Source of the DNA: Argyresthia goedartella
Taxonomy: Eukaryota > Arthropoda > Insecta > Lepidoptera > Argyresthiidae
Assembly (NCBI GenBank): GCA_949825045.1
Contig: OX463827.1
Location: forward strand, 7,834,501-7,898,500
DNA length: 64,000 nt
Direction: 5' to 3'
In this document: positions 42,425 to 53,394 of the stretch, piece after piece
Position numbering within the stretch: the stretch's first letter is position 1
How the letters are laid out: each line of letters starts with the position of its first letter
Position numbers and translations under genes: made by a program
Notes under the pieces: generated by a model
What the model was told of the DNA's origin: nothing
Database searches by the model: none
The model's input: only the letters and a program-made list of their open reading frames with translations

Positions 42425-42826
42425 GAAAAACCGGTTAAGTGCGAGTCTAAATCGCGCACGAAGGGTTCCGTACCACCGTTCAATGGAAGCGATGGTGTGG
42501 AGTGAATAGTTTGGATTTTACACAGCAAAATAATGTTTACAAAGTTATTGGTGCGGTTACTTTCACACTCCATGTACGTAACCAGGTGCATCCATAAGTT
42601 TGTATGTGGTATTGTTGTATGGGAGCCCCTTAAATATTTATTTTATCCTGTTTTTTAGTATTTGTTGTTATAGCGGCAACAGAAATACATAATCTGTGAA
42701 AATTTCAACTCTCTAGCTAGCTAGGTTCTTGAGATACAGCCTGGTGACAGACGGACGGACGGACGGACGGACAGCGAAGTCTTAGTAATAGGGTCCCGTT
42801 TGGAACCCTTCGGTTACGGAACCCTA
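42425..42826 (+). mobile_element. E1 repeat, full length
   Basis: Close to the copy at 25952-26368: outer arm AAAACCGGTTAAGTGCGAGTC, GGGTTCCGTACCACCG, AAAGTTATTGGTGCGG, a (GGAC)n run at about 42752-42770 and the end GGTTACGGAACCCTAAAAA. The two copies share CTCTCTAGCTAGCTAGG, not seen in the others, so they form a subfamily. Confidence 0.85.
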
Positions 42827-43499
42827 AAAATGACACACTTAGCAGACAATATCGCACTATGTGTACATTGTAAATATAGAATAGTGCACCAGTAAAAAGA
42901 AAAGAAAAACATTAAAACACCATAGTACCTTATTAGTCTAAAATCAAAAAAAAAAAAAACAAAAATCATTTATTTCCATAGGATGTTGTTACATCACTTA
43001 GATCCGTCATTACATTTTTTTGGGTGAGTTCACTAACCCAATGGCGGAATCTGTGGAGAAGAGCTAAGAACAATTTACAAGTTACATTAGGTATGTAAAC
43101 AATTATCCATGCACTAGAGATGAGGGAACGGACCAAAATGTATGGAGACCTCAAAAAGAAAGTAGCTCTTATCGATTAGGTTACAACAAACCTTTCTATT
43201 TGATAACACCATTCTGATACACCTTCTATGTTTGTATGGTTGCTGTTACTGATTCCTATGACACAGGATATCCTAGTGTGGGGCTGGAAGTAATGCATGT
43301 GCATGAATGGTATACACGAGTTTGATTACATCATTAAGAGTTTGTGAACTGAGTTCACATCTGTATTAGTATTCAACGTATCAAGTTGTCAAACATTACA
43401 TATCAAGTTGTCAACTAAACTCTACAGTAAATCGAAGTTACTACCTCGGGATCATACCAAGTTTGTTTCTTGATGACTTCACCTAGCTAAATATGGATT
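42827..43499. other. Unassigned stretch with an S2 tail fragment
   Basis: No gene. 43255-43318 (GACACAGGATATCCTAGTGT followed by GGGGCTGGAAG) is the 3' domain of an S2 SINE without its head. The remainder is AT-rich and unassigned. Confidence 0.5.
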
Positions 43500-43935
43500 G
43501 CAAACACAGAAGCATACCAGAATTTCCATGGATTCAAAAACAAAATAAATATATATTTCGGCTGTGGAACGCACTTCCCTGTATTATTAGGGACTGTCCC
43601 ACTCTCTTCTCCTTTAAGAATCTCTTGAAAGAGCACTTACTTTCTCTTTCATCATAGGTATTGTATGAATAAGTTATTGCATTTATCTGTTTATTATTAT
43701 TTGTTTATTTTTATTTAATCTATTATTTATGTTATTATATGTATTTTTATAGTAAGTATTATATTTTATTGGTATTTGGTAATTTTATTATCGCACCAGA
43801 CTACCCTTTTCAGTTTTATGCATCCTATCCTGATAGGTTTGCTAGAAGTAATCTCTGTTGAGAGATAAGCTCGCCTTTGCCTTCTAGTTACATGTATTTT
43901 TGTAATTTTCTGTGCAATAAAAAATTGTGATGAAT
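43500..43935 (+). pseudogene. LINE-C C-terminus and 3' UTR
   Basis: Plus frame FRLWNALPCIIRDCPTLFS followed by FKNLLKEHLL (about 43557-43650) is the conserved C-terminal end of a Jockey/CR1-group LINE polyprotein. A 3' UTR follows with TGAGAGATAAGCTCGCC and an AATAAAA near 43917. It is strongly 5'-truncated. A reversed fragment of the same 3' UTR lies at 16995-17060. Confidence 0.75.
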
Positions 43936-44254
43936 ATATCTCTGAACGAACTCTTGCCAAAATCTAACCAATCAGATCATTGCATTAACAAGCTAAGTCG
44001 CAATAAAAGACACCTCCTGTCAAACAATCATGTTGTCATCGGTATTTTTTTCATTGGAATTCCCATTTCATAAAATCTTAGAAAATAACCTAAAACTTCA
44101 TAAAATCCTCTTTTCTTTTCTTAAGGCCAAAGGATATGTTACCAAAACAATCGGAAATAATATAAAATTTAAAAATGTCAGAGAAAATATATCCAAAGTT
44201 CCATCCAATTCACAAATGTTTGAAGATTGTATCGATCCATTTGATTAATCATGT
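43936..44254. other. Unassigned; 72-aa frame not supported
   Basis: A Met-initiated 72-aa frame (44030-44248; LEFPFHKILENNLKLHKI) is present but has no recognisable domain. Its AT-rich Lys/Asn/Phe composition is what chance frames give here. Confidence 0.3.
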
Positions 44255-44335
44255 AAACCGGCGTATGTAGGTAGGCTGTTAGTGAGACGATAGAGAAGCC
44301 CTATCGCCTCACTAAAAGCCTACAAGCGCCGGTTT
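44255..44335. repeat. Imperfect hairpin, ~36-bp arms
   Basis: AAACCGGCG-TGTAGG-TTAGTGAG-CGATAG on the left is mirrored by CTATCGCCTCACTAAAAGCC then TACAAGCGCCGGTTT on the right, with a loop of about 8 bases. The outer ends (AAACCGG) pair perfectly. It may be a tiny fold-back element or the remnant of one. Confidence 0.8.
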
Positions 44336-45029
44336 CTGGATTGGGAAAACTGAGATAATACGTTTAGTTCTTTCGTGATTTTTTTTGTGACATCTACAGA
44401 GGCAGAACGATACCTAAGTGTTTGATAAGAAAAAATCTCATTTCAGAAATTGGGGTTAAGACTGATACCTGCCAAGCGCCGTGTTATCTTTTTCATTCTG
44501 TTGTGCTGTCATTTCCCGAGCGAAAGACAGTGACCGCATGAGTTTGAGTGTCTGTTAAACTTTGAGTTATCGATAGTGCATCTGGGCTATATGCTTTTCA
44601 GTCTCCTTAGCAGACATATCCGTATTTCATGTGATTCGATTATCGACTGTACCTACACTGTACGGCGTCAGAACCACGTCGCTTCCTCAGAAACATACCT
44701 CATCTGATTCCTGTGTTTACTTACCTGCGGAACCCTGGTCTGATGTCCAGCAGCTAATTAAATTCCCGTCTGTGTTTTCCGAATGTAAAATTTAATATAC
44801 AGTGACGCGGAAATTGTGGACTCGTGTAGAGGGTAGTGGAAATGTGGTTTATCTTCAGTCTGTTTGGTGCATCGTATGTAATACGCTGGGGTCACAGCAT
44901 TTGCAAATCGGGGTATTTTACGTGCGGTATGTGTGCCAGTAATGTGCATGTAAAATTTGTTACGACGTGTCGTGTCGAACCAGTTATTCTAATCTTCCCC
45001 ATATCCAAGTAAATATAAACATTCATAAA
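44336..45029. other. Unassigned non-coding stretch
   Basis: No gene or clear repeat; the frames at 44758-45101 have no motif. Confidence 0.4.
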
Positions 45030-45205
45030 CTGACACATGTAGATACCCAGCGTCGTGGCTACCTGAAACATGCTGTGGCGACGCCACACACATATAAACA
45101 TCGAAAACTTAGGGAGTTTTTATTTCTTCCTCCCCAGGATTCGAACCCGGGACCTCCCGCTTGAGAGGTAAAGCCTCGTCCACAATGCCACAGAGGCCGT
45201 TAAGA
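45030..45205 (-). mobile_element. S2 SINE, head and body, reversed
   Basis: On the minus strand: the head GGCCTCTGTGGCATTGTGG, B box GGTTCGAATCC (complement of 45138-45148), CTGGGGAGGAAGAAATAAA, and GATGTTTATATGTGTGTGGC. It ends near CGACGCTGGGTATC. The best-preserved S2 tRNA-like head in the window. Confidence 0.85.
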
Positions 45206-45302
45206 ATATGGGTGTTTGTGTAGTTTAAAAGTGTCCGTAGTCCTTGTTGTTACATTGGCACAGGGGTGATAAAAGTTTGAACGAATAATGAACAATGAAT
45301 TC

Positions 45303-45960
45303 ATGATGTTGCGGCGATGTGTTGGGTACGCAGCATAATACCTAAAGATCATATGACCTACGTTCAAAATCCCAACGTTCGAAATACCGAAGATCGAAAT
45401 ACCTAAAGATCATATGACCTACATTCGGAATCCCAACGTTCAAAATAAACGTAAAAAGTATGGAATCCCGAAAGTAGGTAATCCCGATATTACTAAATTT
45501 TAAGTATGTTTTGTTATTCTTACACGTTCAACCTGACATAAAAATACTGATTTGCACAGCAATTATCAAGGAAAACACTGCCGTAGCTAAGGTGAAGGGT
45601 AAAGAACGTGTAAGATCAACAAAACATATTTAAAATTAAGTTCTATCGGGATTTAGTACTTCGGGATTTAGAACTTAGGGATTTCAATCATTCGGTCAAT
45701 TGAACTTTAGGGATTTCGAACTTTCGGTCAAACAGTCATTCGGCATTTTGATTTTCGGTATTCCGAACATAGGTCTAATGAACTTTGTTCTTTTGCCTTA
45801 GGTATTATGCTACGTACCGGATGAGTTAGCCCGATAGCACGCAAAATGGAGCATGGAATTACTGCACAACGTAAGCGCTTGGACCCTGGGATTCAAACCT
45901 ACATCTCCTACGTGAAAGAGGAGCATATAACCACTAGACTACGGTCATAACAATACACAA
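45303..45960. mobile_element. S3 SINE body piece plus separate tRNA-like head
   Basis: TGTTGCGGCGATG at 45307-45319 continues, after an inserted element, as GTTAGCCCGATAGCACGC and AAAATGGAGCATGGAATTACTG. This is the S3 body in plus orientation. It then meets a tRNA-like head in the opposite orientation (GTAGTCTAGTGGTTATATGC, GGTTTGAATCCC on the minus strand, about 45885-45955). The arrangement is therefore composite rather than one simple SINE. Confidence 0.65.
45324..45819. mobile_element. 496-bp TIR element with 8-bp target duplication
   Basis: Ends are inverted: GGTACGCAGCATAATACC at the left and the inverse of GGTACGTAGCATAATACC at the right. GATGTGTT (45316-45323) and GATGAGTT (45820-45827) flank it, and removing the insert with one copy restores S3 SINE sequence. 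An 8-bp duplication is typical of hAT and P superfamilies. The interior has no ORF; it contains repeated AATCCCAACGTTC / AATACCGAAGATC phrases and the CCGTAGCTAAGGTGAAGGG module shared with 7939-8428 and 15180-15375. Confidence 0.8.
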
Positions 45961-46032
45961 AAGTGACATTAACTCTCAGTATAGCTGTATTTCTTTAGCT
46001 TGATGTGAAGTTGACAGCTACTTGTTAGCAGA

Positions 46033-46099
46033 ATTCTGAATTGTATATTGTATTTTGTGACGTTCCTGTCGTCACAAAATACAATATACAATTCAGAAT
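46033..46099. repeat. Perfect 30-bp inverted repeat, 7-base loop
   Basis: The arm at 46033-46062 (core TTGTATATTGTATTTTGTGA) is exactly complementary to 46070-46099, with TTCCTGT between. No mismatches in 30 pairs. Such a perfect, AT-rich hairpin is unlikely to persist by chance and suggests a recent inverted duplication or a functional fold. No promoter or ORF is attached. Confidence 0.95.
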
Positions 46100-47594
46100 A
46101 GAAACTCAATAGAAAACTGCAATAAGTGATAAAATAAAAATTGACATCGACGTCGACAAAGTTTGGAATAGAAAAACTTCTTTAATTGTGATTTGAAAAT
46201 CAAAAAATTGACGTGAATGAGGGGTGACCAACCAATGTCTAAAAGTGGTGCCTATTTTTTTCGGCCATCAACCAAATCATGTAATATCGATCCTAGACTA
46301 TGAAACAGACAAACCATGGTATGAAATGTTTACCCCAAAATTCAGTGTAATTATTTTTTTAAATTGACATCCTAATTTTTTGACTTCAGTGTAGGGCTAA
46401 GGGCGACTTACTCTATAGATAAAAATACACTGGTATGGATTGGTTTGGATACATAAATTTATTCATCAATATTTTTTTTGCCATTAGAAAATTGTGCGAA
46501 ACCATTCATATCAACATAGCCTAGTACAATACAATAGAGATCTGAGCCTAATAATACCCAAGTCGTCCTAAAATAGCCGTAAAACAATCAAGCACTTCGC
46601 AATCAGAGCTCGCGACACAAGATATTATTATTCCCAGAACAATACATTTTAGCTCAAATAAATCAGGACACATGTGAAGTTATTAGGCTTGAGCTTCTCT
46701 CTTTAATGATTTTTTTTTAAATAAGTGGAACTAGAGCTTTAGTATTTATGATTTATGACTGATTGTGAACTGATTGGGTATTTAAGGCCCAGTTCTGACT
46801 GTTGAGGTGAAGGGCGCGGCATTCTGGCGGGGTAGCGGGCGTATTTAAAATTAGGTATTTTTTCGATTTTACCGCAAAACATAAAATAAAGTAATTGATG
46901 AAATTTAAAAATTTATAAGGAGCTCTAAAAGAGGAAAATTAAGGAATAAAAATAAGGAGAAAACTCAGCAATTTTATATTAAACTTAAGTACAATACAAT
47001 AGGTAGAGGTAGGTAGTCACATAAATGAAAAACTTCGCTGGCCTACTTCTGTAAAAAACTGTGAAACCGACAAATACCTATACCTACCTACCTACCTACC
47101 GAAATACCTATACTTTACAGTATTTAAAAAATCGCTAGTCCGAAAAAAACACACTAAACAAAAGCAACGTGTTACCCGCAAAGGTACAAAGGGCAATTTC
47201 AATCACAGTAACCGAACAACGATAAAAAATTCATCCCAAATAAGGTGGCCGTCAAATAAAATAAGGAAAATAAAGGGGGCATACATAAATAAAACATCAG
47301 AGGGAAGGGCCATTTATCACTCTTCCCTTCAAATGAAGGTGTGTAAGTACACTTAAATGATGTAGAAAGGGATATGAAAAGGCCCTGAAAGTTGACGGTC
47401 TCAAGATGAAATTCTCATATAATATTTTTCTTCGAAAATATCTCGAGACTTGTTCAGATATAGGTATGGCTGACTTCGTGGTATTCGGGATATACATATA
47501 TAAGCGTACAATCTGCGGGAATGGTGTGCCATTCGTGTGACTTTATAAGAGTTTTCTTCAAGATCTTTAAAATTTTCAATAAACGCAAACGTTT
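46100..47594. other. Unassigned non-coding stretch
   Basis: No gene or clear repeat was recognised. There is a (TACC)n microsatellite at about 47083-47100. The 66-aa frame at 47297-47497 has no motif. Confidence 0.4.
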
Positions 47595-47760
47595 ATATAC
47601 AGGCAGTACCATTGTTGCTGGCCCCATACTAGGAAGCCCTGTGTCGTGGGAACCAAAATCAATGACGTCACACATATACAAACATCCGAGAACTGGGGAT
47701 TTTTGTTGATGCCTCCAAACCAGGATGGGAATCTGGGACCTCTTGCTTGGGAGACCCGCG
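47595..47760 (-). mobile_element. S2 SINE, reversed, cut by a duplication breakpoint
   Basis: The minus strand shows GAATCTGGGAC-type head remnants (GGGTCTCCCAAGCAAGAGG), CGGATGTTTGTATATGTGTG, GACGTCATTGATTTTGGTTC and CACGACACAGGGCTTCCTAG. The left breakpoint of the 2.75-kb tandem duplication (CCTC, 47737-47742) lies inside its head, so the inner part of the head is present again at 50496. Confidence 0.75.
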
Positions 47761-49384
47761 AATCAATACAAAGATTTAATTTCACGTGAACGAGATTCCA
47801 CGAAGAGCCAAAATAATATGAAAATAACTGTGTAATAGCCACCTATTAGACTGTTATTTTCATATTATTTATATACTTCCGGTTCCATCATATCATGTTG
47901 AGGATACAACCAGAAAATTATGGCTAGGAAAAATACATAAAGCTTAATACGCAGCAGGTAACACAAATATAAAAATGTCATGCATATTTTCTCACTTAAA
48001 ATGAGGTTTGGTTAGGGATAATTTTCTCGAAATAGCTTTTGCCATAAAATGAAAACGTTTATTGTAAATGATAGAATAGAAATGTAATTTGCTTTTGAAC
48101 AGAATTATATCCTACTTATCATAAAAAATGTATCGGAAACAAAATGGGAAGACAGGATAAAGTACACTCATTTGTCTGTAGAGACTGTCTTATAATTCAC
48201 TGAAAATATGGTATAGTGTCCCACTTCTTAGCAAAGGCTTTCCCTTTTAAGTTCAAAAAAATACGTCCTTAAATAACTTCACAAATAACAGGGAGTTAAG
48301 GCAGACTTGCACCAGACTTTTGGCAAACAAAAACACAACTTAGATACAACACGGCTATGTTAAGTGGGGTCCTAACTGACAAGCAATAACCTTGGCGTGC
48401 TTGACAACGTATCTTGGCTGTGTTATTGTACAAAGGCTGTTTATAAACAGTATTTAGAGGCTGTAAAAGGTCTCACATATTTTAAGGTATGTGGCGACTG
48501 GATTTGGCCCCTGGTACCTGGGGCCTGATTCTCTTAAGAAGAGGAGCAGCGATAGCGATAGATTTGGCAGTCAGTCTCCAGTCTAAATATAGGCGCCGCT
48601 GACAAGCCAAATACAGCATTTTGCGCCCTTCTATCGCTATATATTCGAGCAAAATTAGAAGAATAGGTCCCACCTAATTTGATATTCAGTCTGAGACTTT
48701 ATTAGACTGCCTCATCTAGCACCATTCATATCACAACTCCTTAGACCGCGAAATAGATCAGTAACTCTATCAGTGCCGGCATTGGTCTCGTATTGCCTGA
48801 GGCAAAGACTATTTGTATGCAAAATGTCATCAAGATACGTCGCACCCTCAGCTTGTGATGGATTGAGCCACTTTAGCGATTGCTTTTGAGTGCTTCCCTT
48901 CCTTGTTAGATGGTACTGTAAGGTGAATTGGAATGCATCGTATAGTTTATTTGAGACCTTATCTGCATAGTTTGGAGTAAATTTTGCGGTGACGGTTCCG
49001 GACTGTTATCCAACGTTTGAATTGAGTTTAAGTACATTTGATCAATTGGTTTTGATCGAACTGTTGATCTTAACCAATGGGGAAGATTACGCAAAACTTT
49101 TTAGAAAGAGGGCACTGTATGTTTTAAATATTGTCAATGCCAAGAGCAAAGTTCTGTGGATATTGACAATTCCTTTCTCTGATTTGAAACTTTTTGCTTA
49201 AACTTGGTTTACTAAATTACTCTCTGATTCATTTGTAACCTCAGACGAACGAAAGTCTATGTATATGGACCCTGTGTTTATTACAAACACTTAGCGCCTT
49301 CTATGTGGAACTACTTAGACAGTTTTCAAAGTCATACAAATTATTTACCGGTTTGCAAACAAAATATGAATCTTTCTTTCATAT

Positions 49385-49765
49385 TTTTTGCCTCTTCTCT
49401 ACATTGGTCCACTGTAGGAGCAGAAGGGTGAAGAAACTTCCACAGATTGATTTTTAGATCTCTTTTAAAAATTGGTTTTGTTTAACTGGTACAAATACTA
49501 CAATATAATTTTTTATAAATAATTACAAAATTATTAACGGCGAGTTCTGTGTTGAGTTAGATTAACCCCATACAATCTCGTCATTTAAGTAATCATGTAC
49601 AATATGATATCCATTGTTTGGACAAAGTCGCTTATAAAGTCGTTTTTTAAATTACTTAAATGATGGCAATTTCCAAATCTTTATAGGTATAATGATGAAG
49701 TAGTAAATGCTTTAAAAGAATTGCTAACTTTCGCGAGACTAAACCTGGGCGTAACTACTCTGTGA
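49385..49765 (-). mobile_element. LINE-A 3' end, reversed (unit 1)
   Basis: The minus strand reads GAGACTTTATAAGCG-like coding relics, ATTACTTAAATGACGAGATT, GGGGTTAATCTAACTCAACA, TTTTTAAAAGAGATCTAAAA and CCTACAGTGGACCAATGTAG. This is the end of the LINE-A polyprotein gene and its 3' UTR. It is duplicated at 52138-52520 as part of the tandem duplication. Confidence 0.8.
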
Positions 49766-49908
49766 TTATTACAGCTACCCACCGGAAATATCTGTGGACC
49801 TATTCAATTGACGTCACTCAATTAGTTTCCATCCACGCGCATGCCATCGTGGTCCATAGATATTTCCGACGTGTAGTATGTATGTATCATCACAGAGAAT
49901 AAACATCT

Positions 49909-50298
49909 TTATCTACACACGTATCATAAACCCTCTTTACTGCGTACAAAAACCGCACGTTACCATCAGCATAATGTTAAACTACTTGGCAAAAACTCAT
50001 TTATTATATGAAAAATTACACATTATGACCATAATGTGTAATTTTTCTACATACTATGACATTCAAATTTCGAACGCCGACGCCCGCCTGCGTGCCTAGT
50101 TTGTCTGTGAAGTTACTACAGAACAAGCTAAACAACTGCAGAGCCACAATTCCGGTCAAACATGCGGTTCCTGAACACATCAAAGAGAGCTTATGATATG
50201 TGTGTAGATAAACTAGTGTATGTAACTGTACATAATTAGGCATTTAAACTCTCGAGTATTAATGCCCTCCATTATGTAGCAGTCACATAAACTACTAT
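49909..50298 (+). repeat. DH double-hairpin element, copy 5 (unit 1)
   Basis: Hairpin 1 is complete, with a perfect inner palindrome (AATTACACATTATGACCATA and onward to GTGTAATT, about 50010-50046). Hairpin 2 is shortened: the sequence goes from GGCATTTAAACTCTCGAG directly to TATTAATGCCCTCC, deleting the TGATATTATTATGAAAC loop. Confidence 0.8.
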
Positions 50299-52137
50299 TA
50301 TACTTATCATTAAACGCGAAATCCACTCATGTATATGTCCGAAAAATTGTCCGAAAAAGATTCCAGCGCGTCACATTCGATCTGAAATACCTTGGGCCCA
50401 TTGAGAAAGCAATTTCGGTCCAGCAGCGATATTCGACCCCGCGTGAAACACACCTGAATCGTGTCAGAGGGTATATTGCCTATTGGGTTCCAGCCTCTTG
50501 CTTGGGAGACCCGCGAATCAATACAAAGATTTAATTTCACGTGAACGAGATTCCACGAAGAGCCAAAATAATATGAAAATAACTGTGTAATAGCCACCTA
50601 TTAGACTGTTATTTTCATATTATTTATATACTTCCGGTTCCATCATATCATGTTGAGGATACAACCAGAAAATTATGGCTAGGAAAAATACATAAAGCTT
50701 TCTTCGCAGCAGGTAACACAAATATAAAAATGTCATGCATATTTTCTCACTTAAAATGAGGTTTGGTAAGGGATAATTTTCTCGAAATAGCTTTTGCCAT
50801 AAAATGAAAACGTTTATTCTAAATGATAGCATAGAAATGTAATTTGCTTTTGAACAGAATTATATCCTACTTATCATAAAAAATGTATCGGAAACAAAAT
50901 GGGAAGACAGGATAAAGTACACTCATTTGTCTGTAGAGACCGTCTTATAATTCACTAAAAATATGGTATAGTGTCCCACTTCTTAGCAAAGGCTTTCCCT
51001 TTTAAGTTCAAAAAAATACGTCCTAAAATAACTTCACAAATAACAGGGAGTTAAGGCAGACTTGCACCAGACTTTTGGCAAACAAAAACACAACTTAGAT
51101 ACAACACGGCTATGTTAAGTGGGGTCCTAACTGACAAGCAATAACCTTGGCGTGCTTGACAACGTATCTTGGCTGTGTTATTGTACAAAGGCTGTTTATA
51201 AACAGTATTTAGAGGCTGTAAAAGGTCTCACATATTTGAATGTATGTGGCGACTGGATTGTGCCCCTGGTACCTGGGGCCTGATTCTCTTAAGAAGAGGA
51301 GCAGCGATAGCGATAGATTTGGCAGTCAGTCTCCAGTCTAAATAGGCGCCGCTGACAAGCCAAATACAGCATTTTGCGCCCTTCTATCGCTATATATTCG
51401 AGCAAAATTAGAAGAATAGGTCCCACCTAATTTGATATTCAGTCTGAGACTTTATTAGACTGCCTCATCTAGCACCATTCATATCACAACTCCTTAGACC
51501 GCGAAATAGATCAGTAACTCTATCAGTGCCGGCATTGGTCTCGTATTGCCTGAGGCAAAGACTATTTGTATGCAAAATGTCATCAAGATACGTCGCACCC
51601 TCAGCTTGTGATGGATTGAGCCACTTTAGCGATTGCTTTTGAGTGCTTCCCTTCCTTGTTAGATGGTACTGTAAGGTGAATTGGAATGAATCGTATAGTT
51701 TATTTGAGACCTTATCTGCATAGTATCGAGTAAATTTTGCAGGGACGGTTCCGGACTGTTATCCAACGTTTGAATTGAGTTTAAGTACATTTGATCAATT
51801 GGTTTTGATCGAACTGTTGATTTTAACCAATGGGGAAGATTACGCAAAACTTTTTAGAAAAAGGGCACTGCATGTTTTAAACATTGTCAATGCCAAGAGC
51901 AAAGTTCTGTGGATATTGACAATTCCTTTCTCTGATTTGAAACTTTTTGCTTAAACTTGGTTTACTAAATTACTCTCTGATTCATTTGTAACCTCAGACG
52001 AACGAAAGTCAATGTATATGTACCCTGTGTTTATTACAAACACTTAGCGCCTTCTATGTGGAACTACTTAGACAGTTTTCAAAGTCATACAAATTATTTA
52101 CCGGTTTGCAAACAAAATATGAATCTTTCTTTCATAT

Positions 52138-52520
52138 TTTTTGCCTCTTCTCTACATTGGTCCACTGTAGGAGCAGAAGGGTGAAGAAACTTCCACAGAT
52201 TGATTTTTAGATCTCTTTTAAAAATTGGTTTTGTTTAACTGGTACAAATACTACAATATAATTTTTTATAAATAGTTACAAAATTATTAACGGCGAGTTC
52301 TGTGTTGAGTTAGATTAACCCCATACAATCTCGTCATTTAAGTAATCATGTACAATATGATATCCATTGTTTGGACAAAGTCGCTTATAAAGTCGTTTTT
52401 TAAATTACTTAAATGATGGCAATTTCCAAATCTTTATAGGTATAATGATGAAGTAGTAAATGCTTTAAAAGAATTGCTAACTTTCGCGAGACTAAACCTG
52501 GGCGTAACTACTCTGTGATT
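52138..52520 (-). mobile_element. LINE-A 3' end, reversed (unit 2)
   Basis: Second copy of the fragment at 49385-49765, present because the host segment was duplicated, not through a second retrotransposition. It differs at single bases such as AATAGTTAC versus AATAATTAC. Confidence 0.8.
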
Positions 52521-52661
52521 ATTACAGCTACCCACCGGAAATATCTGTGGACCTATTCAATTGACGTCACTCAATCAGTTTCCATCCACGCGCATGCCAT
52601 CGTGGTCCATAGATATTTCCGACGTGTAGTATGTATGTATCATCACAGAGAATAAATATCT

Positions 52662-53050
52662 TTATCTACACACGTATCAAAAACCCTCTTTACTGCGTAC
52701 AAAAACCGCACGTTACCATCAGCATAATGTTAAACTACTTGGCAAAAACTCATTTATTATATGAAAAATTACACATTATGACCATAATGTGTAATTTTTC
52801 TACATACTATGACATTCAAATTTCGAACGCCGACGCCCGCCTGCGTGCCTAGTTTGTCTGTGAAGTTACTACAGAACAAGCTAAACAACTGCAGAGCCAC
52901 AATTCCGGTCAAACATGCGGTTCCTGAACACATCAAAGAGAGCTTATGATATGTGTGTAGATAAACTAGTGTATGTAACTGTACATAATTAGGCATTTAA
53001 ACTCTCGAGTATTAATGCCCTCCATTATGTAGCAGTCACATAAACTACTA
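52662..53050 (+). repeat. DH double-hairpin element, copy 6 (unit 2)
   Basis: Duplicate of copy 5, with the same hairpin 2 deletion. The outer arm has ACGTATCAAAAACCC in place of ACGTATCATAAACCC. Confidence 0.8.
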
Positions 53051-53394
53051 TTATACTTATCATTAAACGCGAAATCCACTCATGTATATGTCCGAAAAAT
53101 TGTCCGAAAAAGATTCCAGCGCGTCACATTCGATCTGAAATACCTTGGGCCCATTGAGAAAGCAATTTCGGTCCAGCAGCGATATTCGACCCCGCGTGAA
53201 ACACACCTGAATCGTGTCAGAGGGTATATTGCCTATTGGGTTCCAGCCTCATGTTTTACCCACAGACATAATATACAGGTTGCAATAGAATTTTTAGTCA
53301 TGTTTTAAGCGTTCGTTAATGTCATTCTGAACAATTTTTATTACGAAACCGATTTGATCTGAGCAACTTCTTTTTTTAACTCTCAGATTCAGAT

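Larger units (their letters stand above)
47741..53250 (+). repeat. Tandem duplication, two ~2755-bp units
   Basis: Unit 1 (47741-50495) and unit 2 (50496-53250) are about 99% identical by eye, with roughly two to three dozen substitutions and a 2-bp indel (TAAATATAGG versus TAAATAGG). The three junctions all show CCTC: GACCTCTTGCTTGG at the left, CAGCCTCTTGCTTGG in the middle, CAGCCTCATGTTTT at the right. This fits duplication through 4-bp microhomology. Each unit carries non-coding sequence, a reversed LINE-A 3' end (49385-49765; 52138-52520) and a DH element. No ORF in it is a credible gene. A false duplication by assembly is possible but would not obviously give clean microhomology. Confidence 0.95.
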
